The notes below the pieces were generated by a model, which saw only the letters and a program-made list of their open reading frames with translations, searched no databases and was not told the DNA's origin. This document shows, in pieces, positions 16,401-25,167 of a DNA stretch of 64,000 nucleotides. A program made the position numbers and the translations under genes. The stretch spans positions 186,001-250,000 of the forward strand of contig NZ_VWRQ01000008.1 in the NCBI RefSeq assembly GCF_008635795.1, read 5' to 3'. The stretch is from Paenibacillus tepidiphilus (GTDB taxonomy: Bacteria; Bacillota; Bacilli; Paenibacillales; Paenibacillaceae). Each line of letters opens with the position of its first letter. The stretch's first letter is position 1.

Positions 16401-16562
16401 GTCAAAGCTGCAGGAGGTCAAATCCATAATTCCCGGCTCGCGGAATGCGCAGGAGGAGCCGGTCCGGTTAAGCAGCGGAGCCAGCACGGCGGCTGCCAGG
16501 ATAATGATACAGAATAGGCCAAGCATACGCTTGGCCAGCAGACGGTAATCGAACGATTGCAT
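13443..16562 (-). CDS. 7TM-DISM hybrid sensor kinase with two kinase modules; first H-box lacks His
   Basis: 1039 residues. Order: a membrane anchor (about 12-30), an extracellular beta-sandwich with WGKLLKPEA and YGYATYRL marks (about 50-200), a seven-helix DISM region (about 210-400), a HisKA-like helix pair, a first HATPase (VSDTGRGIAP; GGVGLGLPITRKL), a receiver domain (D756 in IIDVMMPEM), a LytS-type His kinase domain (H847 in PHFLYN), and a last HATPase (VSDDGIGMS; GIGLKNINRRL). In the first module the H-box reads TSSELRTPLN, with Ser443 where the phosphoacceptor His should be. Phosphate for the partner regulator therefore probably comes from H847. GAGGT lies four bases before the ATG. 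Confidence 0.9.
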   Translation of the reverse strand: MQSFDYRLLAKRMLGLFCIIILAAAVLAPLLNRTGSSCAFREPGIMDLTSCSFDDTSTYKLDGQWEFYWGKLLKPEAALFREAGQAVYQTVPSIWITPSEGTRSGRYGYATYRLTLALPADIPGFALKINNIRNASAVFVNGTALGASGIPSASEASSLPRNQPYTLEFEGRDGRAEILIHMSNFSYANGGIAESIRLGTPSAIETLQFRNRTYDIIMAAGFAFIGFYFIGQGLQRKEDNASVQLALYCFNIVLYMLTHSEKLLLYYFPSISYEWFSKLQLLSGVAGFYFVSAYTRSLFPALYSRIFYRITLVYSLAFCTVMLLASVRFYSGAAGILVGFSFISVCYTFYVMAKAAWLRETGSLYLLIGVIAAIIFTLTVGANLFLGTDFYAIVPVSGPIFILAEALFLSARQGHAYETIKQLSQQLARKDRDKDEFLLKTSSELRTPLNAVINLSLSLYQGAGGPLSASQREDLRLILGTSRRLAFLVRDILDYEQIKEQRIVLHAKPVDIQSAASIAVEIFEFLNSKKSVRIKNRISPGKFIVEADEHRLMQIFFNLLDNALKFTDLGSVILEAEVRSGCVAVIVSDTGRGIAPQQLELIFRDYEQASESDSLERGGVGLGLPITRKLVELHGGRIAVSSEPGHGSSFTFTLPLVQEAAPTAEPASRELLLSAVKPPPEAADDNWKYPQPGPQPAGGGGAHAPRILIVDDDYANLKALTNLLALENYMITSLRSGTEALELLREDRNFDLCIIDVMMPEMSGFQLCRNIRRTYSPLDLPILMATAAQQLHLNEAAFRAGANDFIHKPYAWNDLKGRVQTLVQLRQSVSDRLSSEIAMLRAQIKPHFLYNAINTIIWMSTRDHDKTRSLLYDLSNFLRGSFDFSNQETAVPFEKELELIEAYLSLEQARFGKRLRVEYDMDIFEFSLPPLIVQPIVENAVRHGLMEKIGGGTVTLSTRRQGNNITIKVSDDGIGMSDEQLSTWMTDGARSSLGRDTGIGLKNINRRLLKQFGTSLQLNRTPGGGIEALITIPWKDEVF

Positions 16563-16769
16563 GCGGACCTCACACTGGAACTTTTTATCAATAGGATTAT
16601 GATAGCTTCCTCTTCCAATGCTTGTCCAGTGCTTGTCCGCTCAGGAACAGCTGTGTAGCGCGATTGTCACGGGACTGCCTCTTTATCGGCATAGGCGGGG
16701 GGAAGTAGTGTATAATGGAGGCCGATAACTCTCAGGCAACTAATTAATACGACAAGGAGACCGCCACAC

Positions 16770-17411
16770 ATGTATCTGCTTGACATAATGTCCTGGCTTA
16801 CCGAGGAGCGGCTCCGCCAACTGCTGGAGCAATACCGTTCGCTGGGGCCCTTGCCCGGGATCGGGCTGACGTTCCTGAAATCCTTTGTTCCCCCGCTTCC
16901 CACCATTGCTATTGTAGGCCTGAACGGGGCGGTGTATGGGCTGTGGCTCGGCTTTCTGTATTCCTGGATTGGCCTTACGGCCGGCTGTCTGACGACGTTT
17001 TTGCTGATCCGGGCCGTCGGGACCCATCCTTATCTGCGGAAGTGGGCCCGGCGTCCGAAGGTAGCCAGGGCGATGACCTGGGTCCGCCAGAGCGGCTTCA
17101 GCTATGTGTTTCTGCTCAGCCTGTTTCCGGTTGGACCCTTTGTAGTCATTAATATGGCTGCGGGACTCGCTAGCATGCGCCTGCGCTCCTTCGCGCTTGC
17201 GGTTGCCGCTGGCAAGGCCGTTATGGTATTAGCGGTCACCTACATTGGAAACGATGTGGAGCGGTTCATCCGCCGGCCGGGTGAGCTCATCTATGTGCTG
17301 CTGTTCATCGGGATCTCTTTATGGGGAGTAAAAGCGATAGAAGCCCGCTTCGCGCGGGCAGCGCAGCGGCGCAGTGACCGCCTGGCGGCGGAGCGCCTAC
17401 AGAACGAATAG
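16770..17411 (+). CDS. TVP38/TMEM64 (DedA-like VTT) membrane protein
   Basis: 213 residues, about five membrane segments. The VTT-domain marks are seen: GIGLTFLKSFVPPLPTIAIVGLNG in the first helices, then the re-entrant part FVFLLSLFP-like (SYVFLLSLFPVGPFVVINMAAGLA). Family members are probable lipid scramblases or transporters, but the substrate is not known. AAGGAG lies nine bases before the ATG. The last 15 bases overlap the convergent aminotransferase gene. No linked genes suggest a role. Confidence 0.87.
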   Translation: MYLLDIMSWLTEERLRQLLEQYRSLGPLPGIGLTFLKSFVPPLPTIAIVGLNGAVYGLWLGFLYSWIGLTAGCLTTFLLIRAVGTHPYLRKWARRPKVARAMTWVRQSGFSYVFLLSLFPVGPFVVINMAAGLASMRLRSFALAVAAGKAVMVLAVTYIGNDVERFIRRPGELIYVLLFIGISLWGVKAIEARFARAAQRRSDRLAAERLQNE

Positions 17412-18905
17412 GCGGCGGATAGAGTCGTCCGTTACATCCGGCCCGCTGGCGTGCTGCCAGCTGCCTGTAGCGGAATCGTAGCGGTAATCCGCCCGCCATT
17501 CTCCGGCATGGACGGCAACGGCGCGCACGGCGGCTATGATCCGCCGCACCTCTTCATCCGTCATAATCGGATGAAGGGAGAGTCTGACCCAGCCGGGCTT
17601 GGCGGAGAGGTCGCCGCTGCCGACCGCGGCGGCAATCTGCTCGGACTGTGCCTCGCCCAGGCCGAGCAGATGATGCCCGTAAGGCCCGGCGCAGGAGCAG
17701 CCGCCGCGGGCCTGAATGCCGAAGCGGTCGTTAAGCAGCCTTACGGCCAGATTATAATGAACCTTCTCCAGCAGGAAGGAGACGATGCCGAGGCGGTCGG
17801 TCCGGCTGCCGGCCAGAACGGTGCAGCCGGGAATTTGGGCAAGCCCGTTCAACAGCCTGCCGCACAGCTCTTCTTCTCTCTGCATCATCCAGAGCCCGCT
17901 TCCGTTCATTTGATCCTTGAGCTTCAGGGAGAGTGCCGTGCGGACAGCCTGCAGGGAGCCGGGAGTGCCTCCGTCCTCGCGGACCTCCAGGGCATCAATG
18001 TAACGCCGCCCGCCCCAGGGATTGACCCAGACGACTGTCCCGCCGCCGGGTTCATCCGGTAACCGGCCGCCAGCCAGGGCGGTATCGAAGAGCAGCACGC
18101 CGGTGCTGCCGGGACCGCCGAGGAATTTATGGGGTGAGAAGAATACGGCATCCAGCTTCTCCAGCGGAGAGGCTGGATGCATGTTGATGGCTTCATAGGG
18201 AGCGCTGGCAGCGAAGTCCACGAAACAGACGCCGCCGTGACGATGCATGGCGGCGGCCATTTGGTGGTACGGGGTCCTGATTCCCGTTACATTGGAGCAG
18301 GCGGTGAAGGAGCCGATCTTCAGCCGCCGGCTGCGGTACAGCAGCAGCAGCTTCTCCAGCTGGCGGAGATCGGTGTTGCCGTCCGCTCCCGGAGGTACCG
18401 TGACAACATCGGCGATGCTCTCCTGCCAGGGCAAGAGGTTGGAGTGATGCTCCATGTGGCTGACGAAGACCACCGGCCGTTCCCCGGGCGGGCATGCGGC
18501 AGCCGGCAGCCATTCCGGCAGCTTAAGGCCCATCAGGCGCAGCAGCTTGTTCACGGCGCCGGTGGTCCCGGTGCCGCAGAAGAGCAGGGCGTCCTCCGGT
18601 CCCGCATTCACATGCTTCTTGATAATGCTGCGCGCCTCGTTATAGGCCAGGGTGATCGTCAGACCCGTCGTATTCGATTCGGTGTGGGGGTTGCTTATCA
18701 TGGGGCCCAGCGCATCCTGGATTCTCCGCTCAATCGGCTCATACAGGCGCCCGCTGGCCGTCCAGTCGGCATACAGCAGCGGCTTGCAGCCATACGGGGT
18801 AATGATCTGCCGCCCGATGCCGACCGTATGCCTGCGGAAATAGGCAAAGTGCTCCTCTAACGAAGCCGGTGCTTCCGGTGAAGCGGCAAGGTTGATGCTC
18901 AGCAC
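17397..18905 (-). CDS. Class V aminotransferase (cysteine desulfurase-like)
   Basis: About 502 residues from the chosen start. The PLP enzyme core is clear: the lysine lies in FFSPHKFLGGPGSTG, the substrate-side aspartate in CFVDFAASAPY, the phosphate region in CGTGTTGAVN, and a C-terminal ARGGCSCAGPYGHHLLG contains the cysteine seen in SufS/NifS relatives. The reaction is not determined; cysteine desulfuration or a selenocysteine-lyase-like activity is possible. The frame opens at an ATG at 18920, but GGAGGGA lies seven bases before an in-frame GTG at 18905, so GTG is preferred. The gene overlaps the convergent TVP38 gene by 15 bp. Confidence 0.85.
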   Translation of the reverse strand: MLSINLAASPEAPASLEEHFAYFRRHTVGIGRQIITPYGCKPLLYADWTASGRLYEPIERRIQDALGPMISNPHTESNTTGLTITLAYNEARSIIKKHVNAGPEDALLFCGTGTTGAVNKLLRLMGLKLPEWLPAAACPPGERPVVFVSHMEHHSNLLPWQESIADVVTVPPGADGNTDLRQLEKLLLLYRSRRLKIGSFTACSNVTGIRTPYHQMAAAMHRHGGVCFVDFAASAPYEAINMHPASPLEKLDAVFFSPHKFLGGPGSTGVLLFDTALAGGRLPDEPGGGTVVWVNPWGGRRYIDALEVREDGGTPGSLQAVRTALSLKLKDQMNGSGLWMMQREEELCGRLLNGLAQIPGCTVLAGSRTDRLGIVSFLLEKVHYNLAVRLLNDRFGIQARGGCSCAGPYGHHLLGLGEAQSEQIAAAVGSGDLSAKPGWVRLSLHPIMTDEEVRRIIAAVRAVAVHAGEWRADYRYDSATGSWQHASGPDVTDDSIRRLFVL

Positions 18906-18998
18906 GGACATTCCCTCCATCCCGTAAATTCTGATTACGGGCTTAGTGTATGCCTGAGACAGGGAATAGGTTAATGCCTATGTGCCGGAGTCTGCGGC

Positions 18999-19475
18999 TC
19001 AAATAAACAGCTGCATATCGCTCTCCAGCGCATCCTTCAGATAAGCCGACGCATCAATGATTTCGACCTCCGGCAGGAACTCCTCGGGCTTGAAGCCCAT
19101 AATCTCGACCGAAAGCTTGCAGGCATAGAATTTGATGTTTTTCTTGCGCGCGCCTTTCAGAAAATGCACCAGCTTCGGCGCTCCCTGATCCTCCATCATT
19201 TCCTCCAGCATCATACGTCCCAGTCCGCTGAAATTCATCCGCGACAGCGGAAGCTGATCCGGTCCCTTCGGCGTAATCACATCCATCAGCTTCTCGTAAA
19301 TGGATTTGTCCTCCAGCGTCATCTTCTCCGGATCACGGATCAGAAACAGCCCCCAGAAAGCGAAAAACATCGTCACATCCACATCGATATCCCTGGCGGT
19401 ATTGGCCAGCACCAGACCGGCCATAGCCTTGTCGTATTCCCCGCTGAACATCAGCAGATTTATTTTCTTGCCCAT
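18999..19475 (-). CDS. DsrE/DsrF-like family protein
   Basis: 158 residues. KKINLLMFSGEYDKAMAGLVLANTA at the N-terminus and KNIKFYACKLSVEIMGF near residue 125 are typical of DsrE-like proteins linked to sulfur or peroxide metabolism (the DsrE/DrsH 'peroxiredoxin-like' group). The conserved cysteine of the family corresponds to that in FYACKLS. GGAGG lies eight bases before the ATG at 19475, which is preferred over an upstream ATG at 19496. It is next to the class V aminotransferase gene on the same strand (93 bp), so a shared sulfur-transfer role is conceivable but not shown. Confidence 0.85.
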   Translation of the reverse strand: MGKKINLLMFSGEYDKAMAGLVLANTARDIDVDVTMFFAFWGLFLIRDPEKMTLEDKSIYEKLMDVITPKGPDQLPLSRMNFSGLGRMMLEEMMEDQGAPKLVHFLKGARKKNIKFYACKLSVEIMGFKPEEFLPEVEIIDASAYLKDALESDMQLFI

Positions 19476-19588
19476 TAGATCATCCTCCATCTGCATAGTG
19501 AATGACCTTAGTATGAATCGGGTACGGGGAAATATCCCTCAGTCACAGAAAGCTGCGTTTTCCCGCAAGCCTCGGATTTCAAACCAAA

Positions 19589-19625
19589 GAGCAGCGGTCC
19601 TCCGGTAGTGGGGGAACCGCTGCTC
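19589..19625 (-). terminator. Hairpin terminator after the GH27 gene
   Basis: GAGCAGCGGT (19589-19598) pairs with ACCGCTGCTC (19616-19625). On the minus strand the stem is followed by TTTGGTTT, a weak T-tract. It lies 12 bp after the GH27 stop. Confidence 0.6.
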
Positions 19626-19636
19626 AGCTCATTAGA

Positions 19637-20932
19637 CTATTTCACTTGCACCAGGTACAGGGCCGCGCCATGTGCCGGGATTTCGGGAGACAGCCCGGAC
19701 GGCTCCAGCCGGAGCTCGCTGCCGCGCCACAGCTCGGTGGCGGAAGCGCCTTCGGAGGCATTCAACTCCTGCAGGGAGACGGCAACATGCTGGGCTGCTT
19801 CGCCGGTGTTGAACAAGGCGACATAACGGACACCTTCGGCGCCGTCCGCGCACCAGACCACCCGGTCTCCGCTGCGGCTGACAAGGCGTGCGCCGCTGCT
19901 GTTGCGGTGCATCTCCAGCACCCCGCGGTTCTGCAGCAGGCGGTTCGTCCACTCATCGTTATCCCGCAGCTCGCCCCCGAAGAACAGCGGTGAACGGAAG
20001 ATGGACCACAAGGTCATCATGGTAACCTGTTCATCCGGAGTGAACCGGGTCCAGCGGTCCGCTCCGCCGCCGTCCACCGAGCGGATGCCGATATGGCCAA
20101 GCGGCAGCATATCGCAGTCCGGCCAGCATCCGGGACCTGGCCGTCCCTGCCAGCTCTCGCAGCGGTCGAACATGTCGAGCAGCAGCGACCAGTGATCCCA
20201 GAAGTCGTCGGTCATGCGCCACATGTTGGCATGGCCCTCGAAGAAATCGGCGTATTCTACCGGTGCAGGACCCGGCGAGAGGCTCAGCACCATAGGGCGG
20301 CCGCAATTCATGATGGCTTGATGGATCAGTTCAATTTCGGGCTGGTGCGTGTCATACAGCCTGGAGGCGGCGATGTCATCGACCTTGATGAAATCAACGC
20401 CCCACTCGGCATACAGCTCGAAGAGTGAATTGTAGTAGGCCTGGGCGCCTTCTTTGGCGGCATCTACCCCGTACATGTCGGTATTCCAGGGACAAATGGA
20501 GTTGGGATGGGCAATATCGCGGGCAGTGGCGGTACTTCCTTTGATTGCAGTGGCCGCATGCGCTGCTTGCCGCGGAATGCCCCGCATAATGTGAATGCCG
20601 AATTTCAGGCCGAGGCTGTGTACGTAATCGGCCAGCGGACGGAAGCCTTGGCCGTCCGCCGCAGACGGGAAGCGGTTCACTGCCGGCAGCAGCCGCGAGT
20701 ATTCGTCCATTTCCAGCGGCACAAAGGGGCGGTATTGTGAGGAAACGGCGCCAGGTTCATACCACTGGATATCAACGACGATATATTCCCAGCCGTATTC
20801 TTTCAAATGGGCTGCCATATATTCGGCGTTTCCGCGGATTTCACTTTCCGTTACGGCTGCGCCGTAGCAATCCCAGCTATTCCAGCCCATCGGCGGGGTG
20901 GGTGCAAATGTTGTATGACTCATCTGATTCAT
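19637..20932 (-). CDS. Glycoside hydrolase family 27 (alpha-galactosidase type)
   Basis: About 431 residues, no signal peptide, so cytoplasmic. PPMGWNSWDCYG at the N-terminus and DFIKVDDIA with nucleophile D185 are the marks of GH27 clan-D enzymes; the WRMTDDFWDHW region supplies the acid-base side. It probably removes alpha-galactose or beta-L-arabinopyranose from imported oligosaccharides. AAGGAG stands before ATGs at 20932 and 20923; the first is chosen although the gap is only four bases, and the frame extends to 20962. An AraC regulator lies upstream on the same strand. A hairpin terminator follows. Confidence 0.9.
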   Translation of the reverse strand: MNQMSHTTFAPTPPMGWNSWDCYGAAVTESEIRGNAEYMAAHLKEYGWEYIVVDIQWYEPGAVSSQYRPFVPLEMDEYSRLLPAVNRFPSAADGQGFRPLADYVHSLGLKFGIHIMRGIPRQAAHAATAIKGSTATARDIAHPNSICPWNTDMYGVDAAKEGAQAYYNSLFELYAEWGVDFIKVDDIAASRLYDTHQPEIELIHQAIMNCGRPMVLSLSPGPAPVEYADFFEGHANMWRMTDDFWDHWSLLLDMFDRCESWQGRPGPGCWPDCDMLPLGHIGIRSVDGGGADRWTRFTPDEQVTMMTLWSIFRSPLFFGGELRDNDEWTNRLLQNRGVLEMHRNSSGARLVSRSGDRVVWCADGAEGVRYVALFNTGEAAQHVAVSLQELNASEGASATELWRGSELRLEPSGLSPEIPAHGAALYLVQVK

Positions 20933-21072
20933 CGCTCTCCTTCGGTTCTGCTTAAGAACCATGAAATAAAGTTGCGGTTATAGAATCATCATAGAACAGT
21001 AAGATTGTTGATATCCACGATAATATAGTCTTGTGAATGGCACAAAATTGCTCATTAATAGCATTGGGCTAT

Positions 21073-21957
21073 TTAATCGAAGAACAGACGGTTGTAGTGG
21101 AGGCTTCCGGTCCCGGAACGGAATGCACCGGGAGTCTGTCCGGTCAGCTTGAAGAAGACCTTTATGAAATAACTGCCTGTCGAGTAGCCTACCTGCTCTG
21201 CGATGTGCTCAATGCTAAGCTCCGTTGTCCGCAGCAGCTCCACCGCCCGTTCGATACGGACGCGGTTCAAATAATCATTCGGTGTCAGTCCGACATGCTT
21301 GCTGAAGCTGCGCAGCAGATGGAATTTGGAGACGCCGAGCCGGCGGGCAAGCTCGTCCTGGCCGACCATATCGTCATAATGGGAATCCATGAATTGCACG
21401 GCATCCCGTACGGCCTGCGGCCATAAGGCCTCATTGCGCATTCCGCCGGAGGATAAGCGGCCCAGCTCCATCATGAACTGGTACAGCAGTGAGGAGGCGA
21501 TATAGGAATCGGTGATCCTTCCGTCCCGCGCTTCCCGGACGATATCGCGCATTGCCCGGATCGGGGGACTGGCCGGATCGATCAGCGGAGCCTGGCCCAG
21601 CTTCTGCTTGATTTCCTCCCAGAGCGGCAGGATGAGCTTGGGACGCAGCAGCAGGAAGTAGAATTCCCACACCTCGCCGTCTCCCGGGTGGTAGTAGCGG
21701 TGGTTGCCGGGAATTTCAGTCATAAAGGCACGTCCCGGGCCAATCCGCAGCCGCTCGTTCCCGGTTTCGAAGATGCCTGTGCCGGACATCGTATATTGAA
21801 AGAGCAGCAAGGGCCCATCGCTGCGCTCCAGTCCGTCCCAATGGTAGGCTGAATGAGTCTCCGCCTCATGTCCCACCGCATATAAATTAAGAAGCGGCAA
21901 ATGCTCCGGTTCACTGAACCGGAAGCCGTAAATGCCATAGCTGCTGTCGTTCTTCAC
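21073..21957 (-). CDS. AraC-family transcriptional regulator
   Basis: 294 residues. An N-terminal cupin-like sensing part (LRIGPGRAFMTEIPGNHRYY) is followed by the two helix-turn-helix motifs of AraC (DELARRLGVSKFHLLRSFSKHVGLTPNDYLNRVRIERA, split here as seen; then IEHIAEQVGYSTGSYFIKVFFKLTGQTPGAFR). The start is GTG, six bases after GGAGG; an ATG two bases earlier is out of frame. It lies 140 bp upstream of the GH27 gene on the same strand, so it probably controls that gene in response to a sugar. This is inferred from position. Confidence 0.88.
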   Translation of the reverse strand: MKNDSSYGIYGFRFSEPEHLPLLNLYAVGHEAETHSAYHWDGLERSDGPLLLFQYTMSGTGIFETGNERLRIGPGRAFMTEIPGNHRYYHPGDGEVWEFYFLLLRPKLILPLWEEIKQKLGQAPLIDPASPPIRAMRDIVREARDGRITDSYIASSLLYQFMMELGRLSSGGMRNEALWPQAVRDAVQFMDSHYDDMVGQDELARRLGVSKFHLLRSFSKHVGLTPNDYLNRVRIERAVELLRTTELSIEHIAEQVGYSTGSYFIKVFFKLTGQTPGAFRSGTGSLHYNRLFFD

Positions 21958-22011
21958 ATAACCCCTCCTGCCAAAATGGCACTGCTGTTATTCTTGGCCG
22001 CATGAACGGGA

Positions 22012-24156
22012 TCAGGCAGCGACAAGCTTCATAATTTCCTCCGCGGGCAGCGGTGGATAGAACAGGAAGCCCTGAATATGCGGGCACTGGTGCCGGACCA
22101 GAAATTCAGCCTGCTCCGGGGTCTCCACCCCTTCCGCGATCAGGTCGTACCCCAGCTGGGAGGCGACGTAAACAATCGACTTAATAATCGTTTCGTCGAT
22201 GGAGCTGACTCCGATTCCGGCGATGAAGGTCCGGTCAATCTTGATTTTGTTCACAGGAAAATGCTTTAAATAGTTCAGCGACGAGTATTTCGTCCCGAAG
22301 TCATCGATGGAAACGACGATGCCGCAGTCACGCATTTGCTGGAGCAGCGGATAATGCTCTTCCAGCAGGGCGGTGCTCTCCGTAATTTCAAATTCCAGCA
22401 CATTCGTATCCAGCCTGTGATGCTCCAGAAGGGCGAGCAGATTCTCAATCAGATTGCGGTTGTAGAACCAGCTGTTGGAGATATTGATGGAGGTGCGGAG
22501 CAGCGGCATGCCCTGGGCCCTCCATTCGCAGAGCTGCCGGCATACCTCCTTCAGCACCCAATCCGTAAGCTGGATCATCAGTCCAGCATCCTCAACGGCG
22601 GAAATGAAGGCACCGGGGCCGATCAGCCCTTTCTCGGGATGATTCCAGCGGATCAGTGCCTCCATTCCGATCATGGCGCCGGTACCGGCATCAATCTGCG
22701 GCTGATAATACAGCACGAATTCCTCGCGTTCGAGCGCGGTGTGCAGATACTTGGAGATCATAGATTTTTGCTCCAGCTTCTCGCGCAATGCCCAGTCGAA
22801 TACGAAATAATTGCGGTCTTCGAGCGCCTTGGCCGCATTCATCGACATGGCAGCATAATTGAGCAGCTCCTCGGCATTCTCCGAATGCTCCGGGTACAGC
22901 GAGATGCCGATACTGGTGGAGAGGCTGAGATGCGCTCCGGCCACCAGCAGGGTTTCCGAGATCAGAGCGCTGATGCTTGCCGCAGTGTCACGGATGTGCT
23001 CCCGGTTCATGTCGGAGAACAGCATAACGAATTCATCTCCGCCGGTCCGGGCCAGCATTTCGCAGGACAGCTTGCTGTGATGCAGCCGGTGGGCCAGCCT
23101 CTTGATCACTTCATCCCCGGTGGAATGCCCAAGGGTATCGTTGATTTCCTTGAATTTATTGAGGTCAAAAAAGAAAAGCGTATAGGTCTGTGTAGGCTCT
23201 GTGCACTGCAGCCGCCGCTGTAAATCGTCCATGAAAAAACGCCGGTTCGGAATTTCCGTCAGGCTGTCATAATTCGCCAGCTTCTCGAACAGCTGCTTGG
23301 ACACATGGAGATCCTGGGTACGGATACGCACCACCCGTTCCAGCTCGCGGTGAAACCGGCCTTGATGCCAGAGCACGTACAGTGTAAATGCGCTGATCAG
23401 CAGGAAGGCAAGCTCAATCCACAGAATGCCGCGCAGGAGCTCCCACTTCTTATGGGGAGAGAGGCTGGTTCCCAGCAGCCAGTGCTGATTATAGATTTCC
23501 ACCGGGACGGTAATCTGATCCTTGTCCTGCGGCACAGGGCTGCCGAACAGGAAGCTGCCTTGTTCTGTCGTTACATAGCCGGAGGAATTCGCCGGCAGCA
23601 CCTGTCCGGCGATATCGCTTATCCGCACGGACACCGAGACGATCCCCTGATAAGTGTTGCCGCTATATACAGCCTGTCTGATGATCATGCCATAGTCGCC
23701 TTGCGCCAGCGTCCGTGGACCGTCGATCGTGACGCTGCGGGAGAGGATCGTTTCTTGAACCAGACCGGGCGTAGACAACGCCGGATCAAGCATGAGGCTT
23801 TTGCCCAGGATTTCCGTGTTTCCTGAAAGAGGGTACAAATAGCGGATCACGCCAGCCGGCGCTATGGCTATGTTTAGAACCTGTCCTGAGTTTTCGTATG
23901 TATTGCGCAAGTATTGATTGATAAGTACAGGCTCGGCATCAAACCCCGTAGTTTGAATAAAGGAGCTTACGCCCTTTACAATCAGTGCTTTTTCTTCGAT
24001 GCTTGATGCCAGTGCGATGGCCTGTGAGGCCAGATCAGCTTTCTCTGCGCGGTACTCACGGGTGACTGATAGAGAGTAGTAGTAGAATAATGCGAGCTGA
24101 AGGACAGCGAGAAAGCCGAGGATGATGATGAAAGGCTTCTTGTTTATGAAAGCCAT
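22012..24156 (-). CDS. Membrane GGDEF-EAL protein with extracellular sensor
   Basis: 714 residues. A first helix (about 8-28), an extracellular CHASE/Cache-like sensor (about 30-230), a second helix (IELAFLLISAFTLYVLW) and then GGDEF (RTGGDEFVML) and EAL (GMEALIRWNH) domains. EAL motifs such as DDFGTKYSSL and AEGVET are present, so a phosphodiesterase activity is plausible; GGDEF is also intact. The I-site RxxD before GGDEF is absent (LSCE). GGAGG lies five bases before the ATG at 24156, preferred over 24186. It shares the strand with the acetate transporter upstream but a hairpin separates them. Confidence 0.9.
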   Translation of the reverse strand: MAFINKKPFIIILGFLAVLQLALFYYYSLSVTREYRAEKADLASQAIALASSIEEKALIVKGVSSFIQTTGFDAEPVLINQYLRNTYENSGQVLNIAIAPAGVIRYLYPLSGNTEILGKSLMLDPALSTPGLVQETILSRSVTIDGPRTLAQGDYGMIIRQAVYSGNTYQGIVSVSVRISDIAGQVLPANSSGYVTTEQGSFLFGSPVPQDKDQITVPVEIYNQHWLLGTSLSPHKKWELLRGILWIELAFLLISAFTLYVLWHQGRFHRELERVVRIRTQDLHVSKQLFEKLANYDSLTEIPNRRFFMDDLQRRLQCTEPTQTYTLFFFDLNKFKEINDTLGHSTGDEVIKRLAHRLHHSKLSCEMLARTGGDEFVMLFSDMNREHIRDTAASISALISETLLVAGAHLSLSTSIGISLYPEHSENAEELLNYAAMSMNAAKALEDRNYFVFDWALREKLEQKSMISKYLHTALEREEFVLYYQPQIDAGTGAMIGMEALIRWNHPEKGLIGPGAFISAVEDAGLMIQLTDWVLKEVCRQLCEWRAQGMPLLRTSINISNSWFYNRNLIENLLALLEHHRLDTNVLEFEITESTALLEEHYPLLQQMRDCGIVVSIDDFGTKYSSLNYLKHFPVNKIKIDRTFIAGIGVSSIDETIIKSIVYVASQLGYDLIAEGVETPEQAEFLVRHQCPHIQGFLFYPPLPAEEIMKLVAA

Positions 24157-24319
24157 GGGTGCCTCCGATACCTGAGTAAAATTCAACAGACCTGCATGGT
24201 AGACAAAATGGCCTAGATTTGCCGAAGAAATGTCGAGTTATGTCGCAGGTGTTTCTTTAGCATGTCACTTTTGTCCGCATTGCGCAAGGGTAAAGCTTAT
24301 ATTGTCTTATAAAATTCAA

Positions 24320-24362
24320 AACGGATAAATACGGTCGCCAGAGGCTGCTGTACTTATCCGTT
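24320..24362 (-). terminator. Hairpin terminator after the acetate transporter gene
   Basis: AACGGATAA (24320-24328) and TTATCCGTT (24354-24362) are perfect nine-base arms. On the minus strand a T-rich stretch (TTTTGAATTTT) follows. It lies about 50 bp after the satP stop. Confidence 0.6.
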
Positions 24363-24414
24363 GTTCTTGCTGATATGCTGCTATCACGGCAATGAGATGC
24401 CGGAGCGGTATGGA

Positions 24415-25038
24415 TTATTTCTTGAAGATGCCCAGCGGTGCTCCGATCGGCAGGAAGACGCGGCCGAAATGTGCATTCAGCACGGAGGCTCCGCAGCCGT
24501 ACAGCGATACGATGCCGATAGCCAGCTCGGAGATGGCGGCAACTTTATGGAAGAACTCGGCGGCAACTCCGAAGGAATCAAGCATCAGTCCCAGGAACAG
24601 GAAGTCAATCAGCACGAAGATAATCAGCAGTACTTTGTTGGCTTCGACGGCACCGAGTGTCATGAACAGTGTAAATACGAGGTAGCCCAGGAATACAAAT
24701 CCGAGCTGCTTCGGATCGACGCCCTCGGCCAGGGTGCTGCCGAAAACGCCCAGCTTGATCAGCCAGCTGCCGGCCATGCCGAACCAGAAGAAGGCATATG
24801 CGCCGAACGCGGTCATGCCGAACGTGTTGTTGTGCTTGGCATCCTGAATGGAGGCAAAGAGCTGAGCGAAGGCTCCGAGGAAGATCGCCCACGGGATGCA
24901 GTAGCTGAGTCCTGTTGTAATTTCAAGCTTTTGCGAAGAAGCGACCAGGGTGACGATGGCCAATCCGAACAGGCCGATGGCGCTTGGATCGGCGGTGACG
25001 ATTTTGACAGATTGGGTGGATTGCTGTTGCGCTGACAT
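24415..25038 (-). CDS. satP: Acetate/succinate uptake transporter (GPR1/FUN34/YaaH family)
   Basis: 207 residues with six hydrophobic helices, the usual size. The family start motif NPAPLGL appears as ADPSAIGLFGLA, and KHNNTFGMTAFGAYAFFWFG is typical. The protein probably takes up acetate with a proton. The ATG at 25038 has GGAGG 11 bases before it; an in-frame TTG at 25056 overlaps that site and is unlikely. It stands between two GGDEF-EAL genes on the same strand but is transcribed separately from the one downstream. Confidence 0.88.
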   Translation of the reverse strand: MSAQQQSTQSVKIVTADPSAIGLFGLAIVTLVASSQKLEITTGLSYCIPWAIFLGAFAQLFASIQDAKHNNTFGMTAFGAYAFFWFGMAGSWLIKLGVFGSTLAEGVDPKQLGFVFLGYLVFTLFMTLGAVEANKVLLIIFVLIDFLFLGLMLDSFGVAAEFFHKVAAISELAIGIVSLYGCGASVLNAHFGRVFLPIGAPLGIFKK

Positions 25039-25167
25039 AACAATACTTGCCTCCAATGTTTATAAAAGTGTTCGCATACGATAACGGCACCCTGGAGCGG
25101 GCGCCGCATCAGCCAGCCTATCATATCATATCGTCCCGGAGCTTGCCTATATAAGAAGTGGAAGGTA

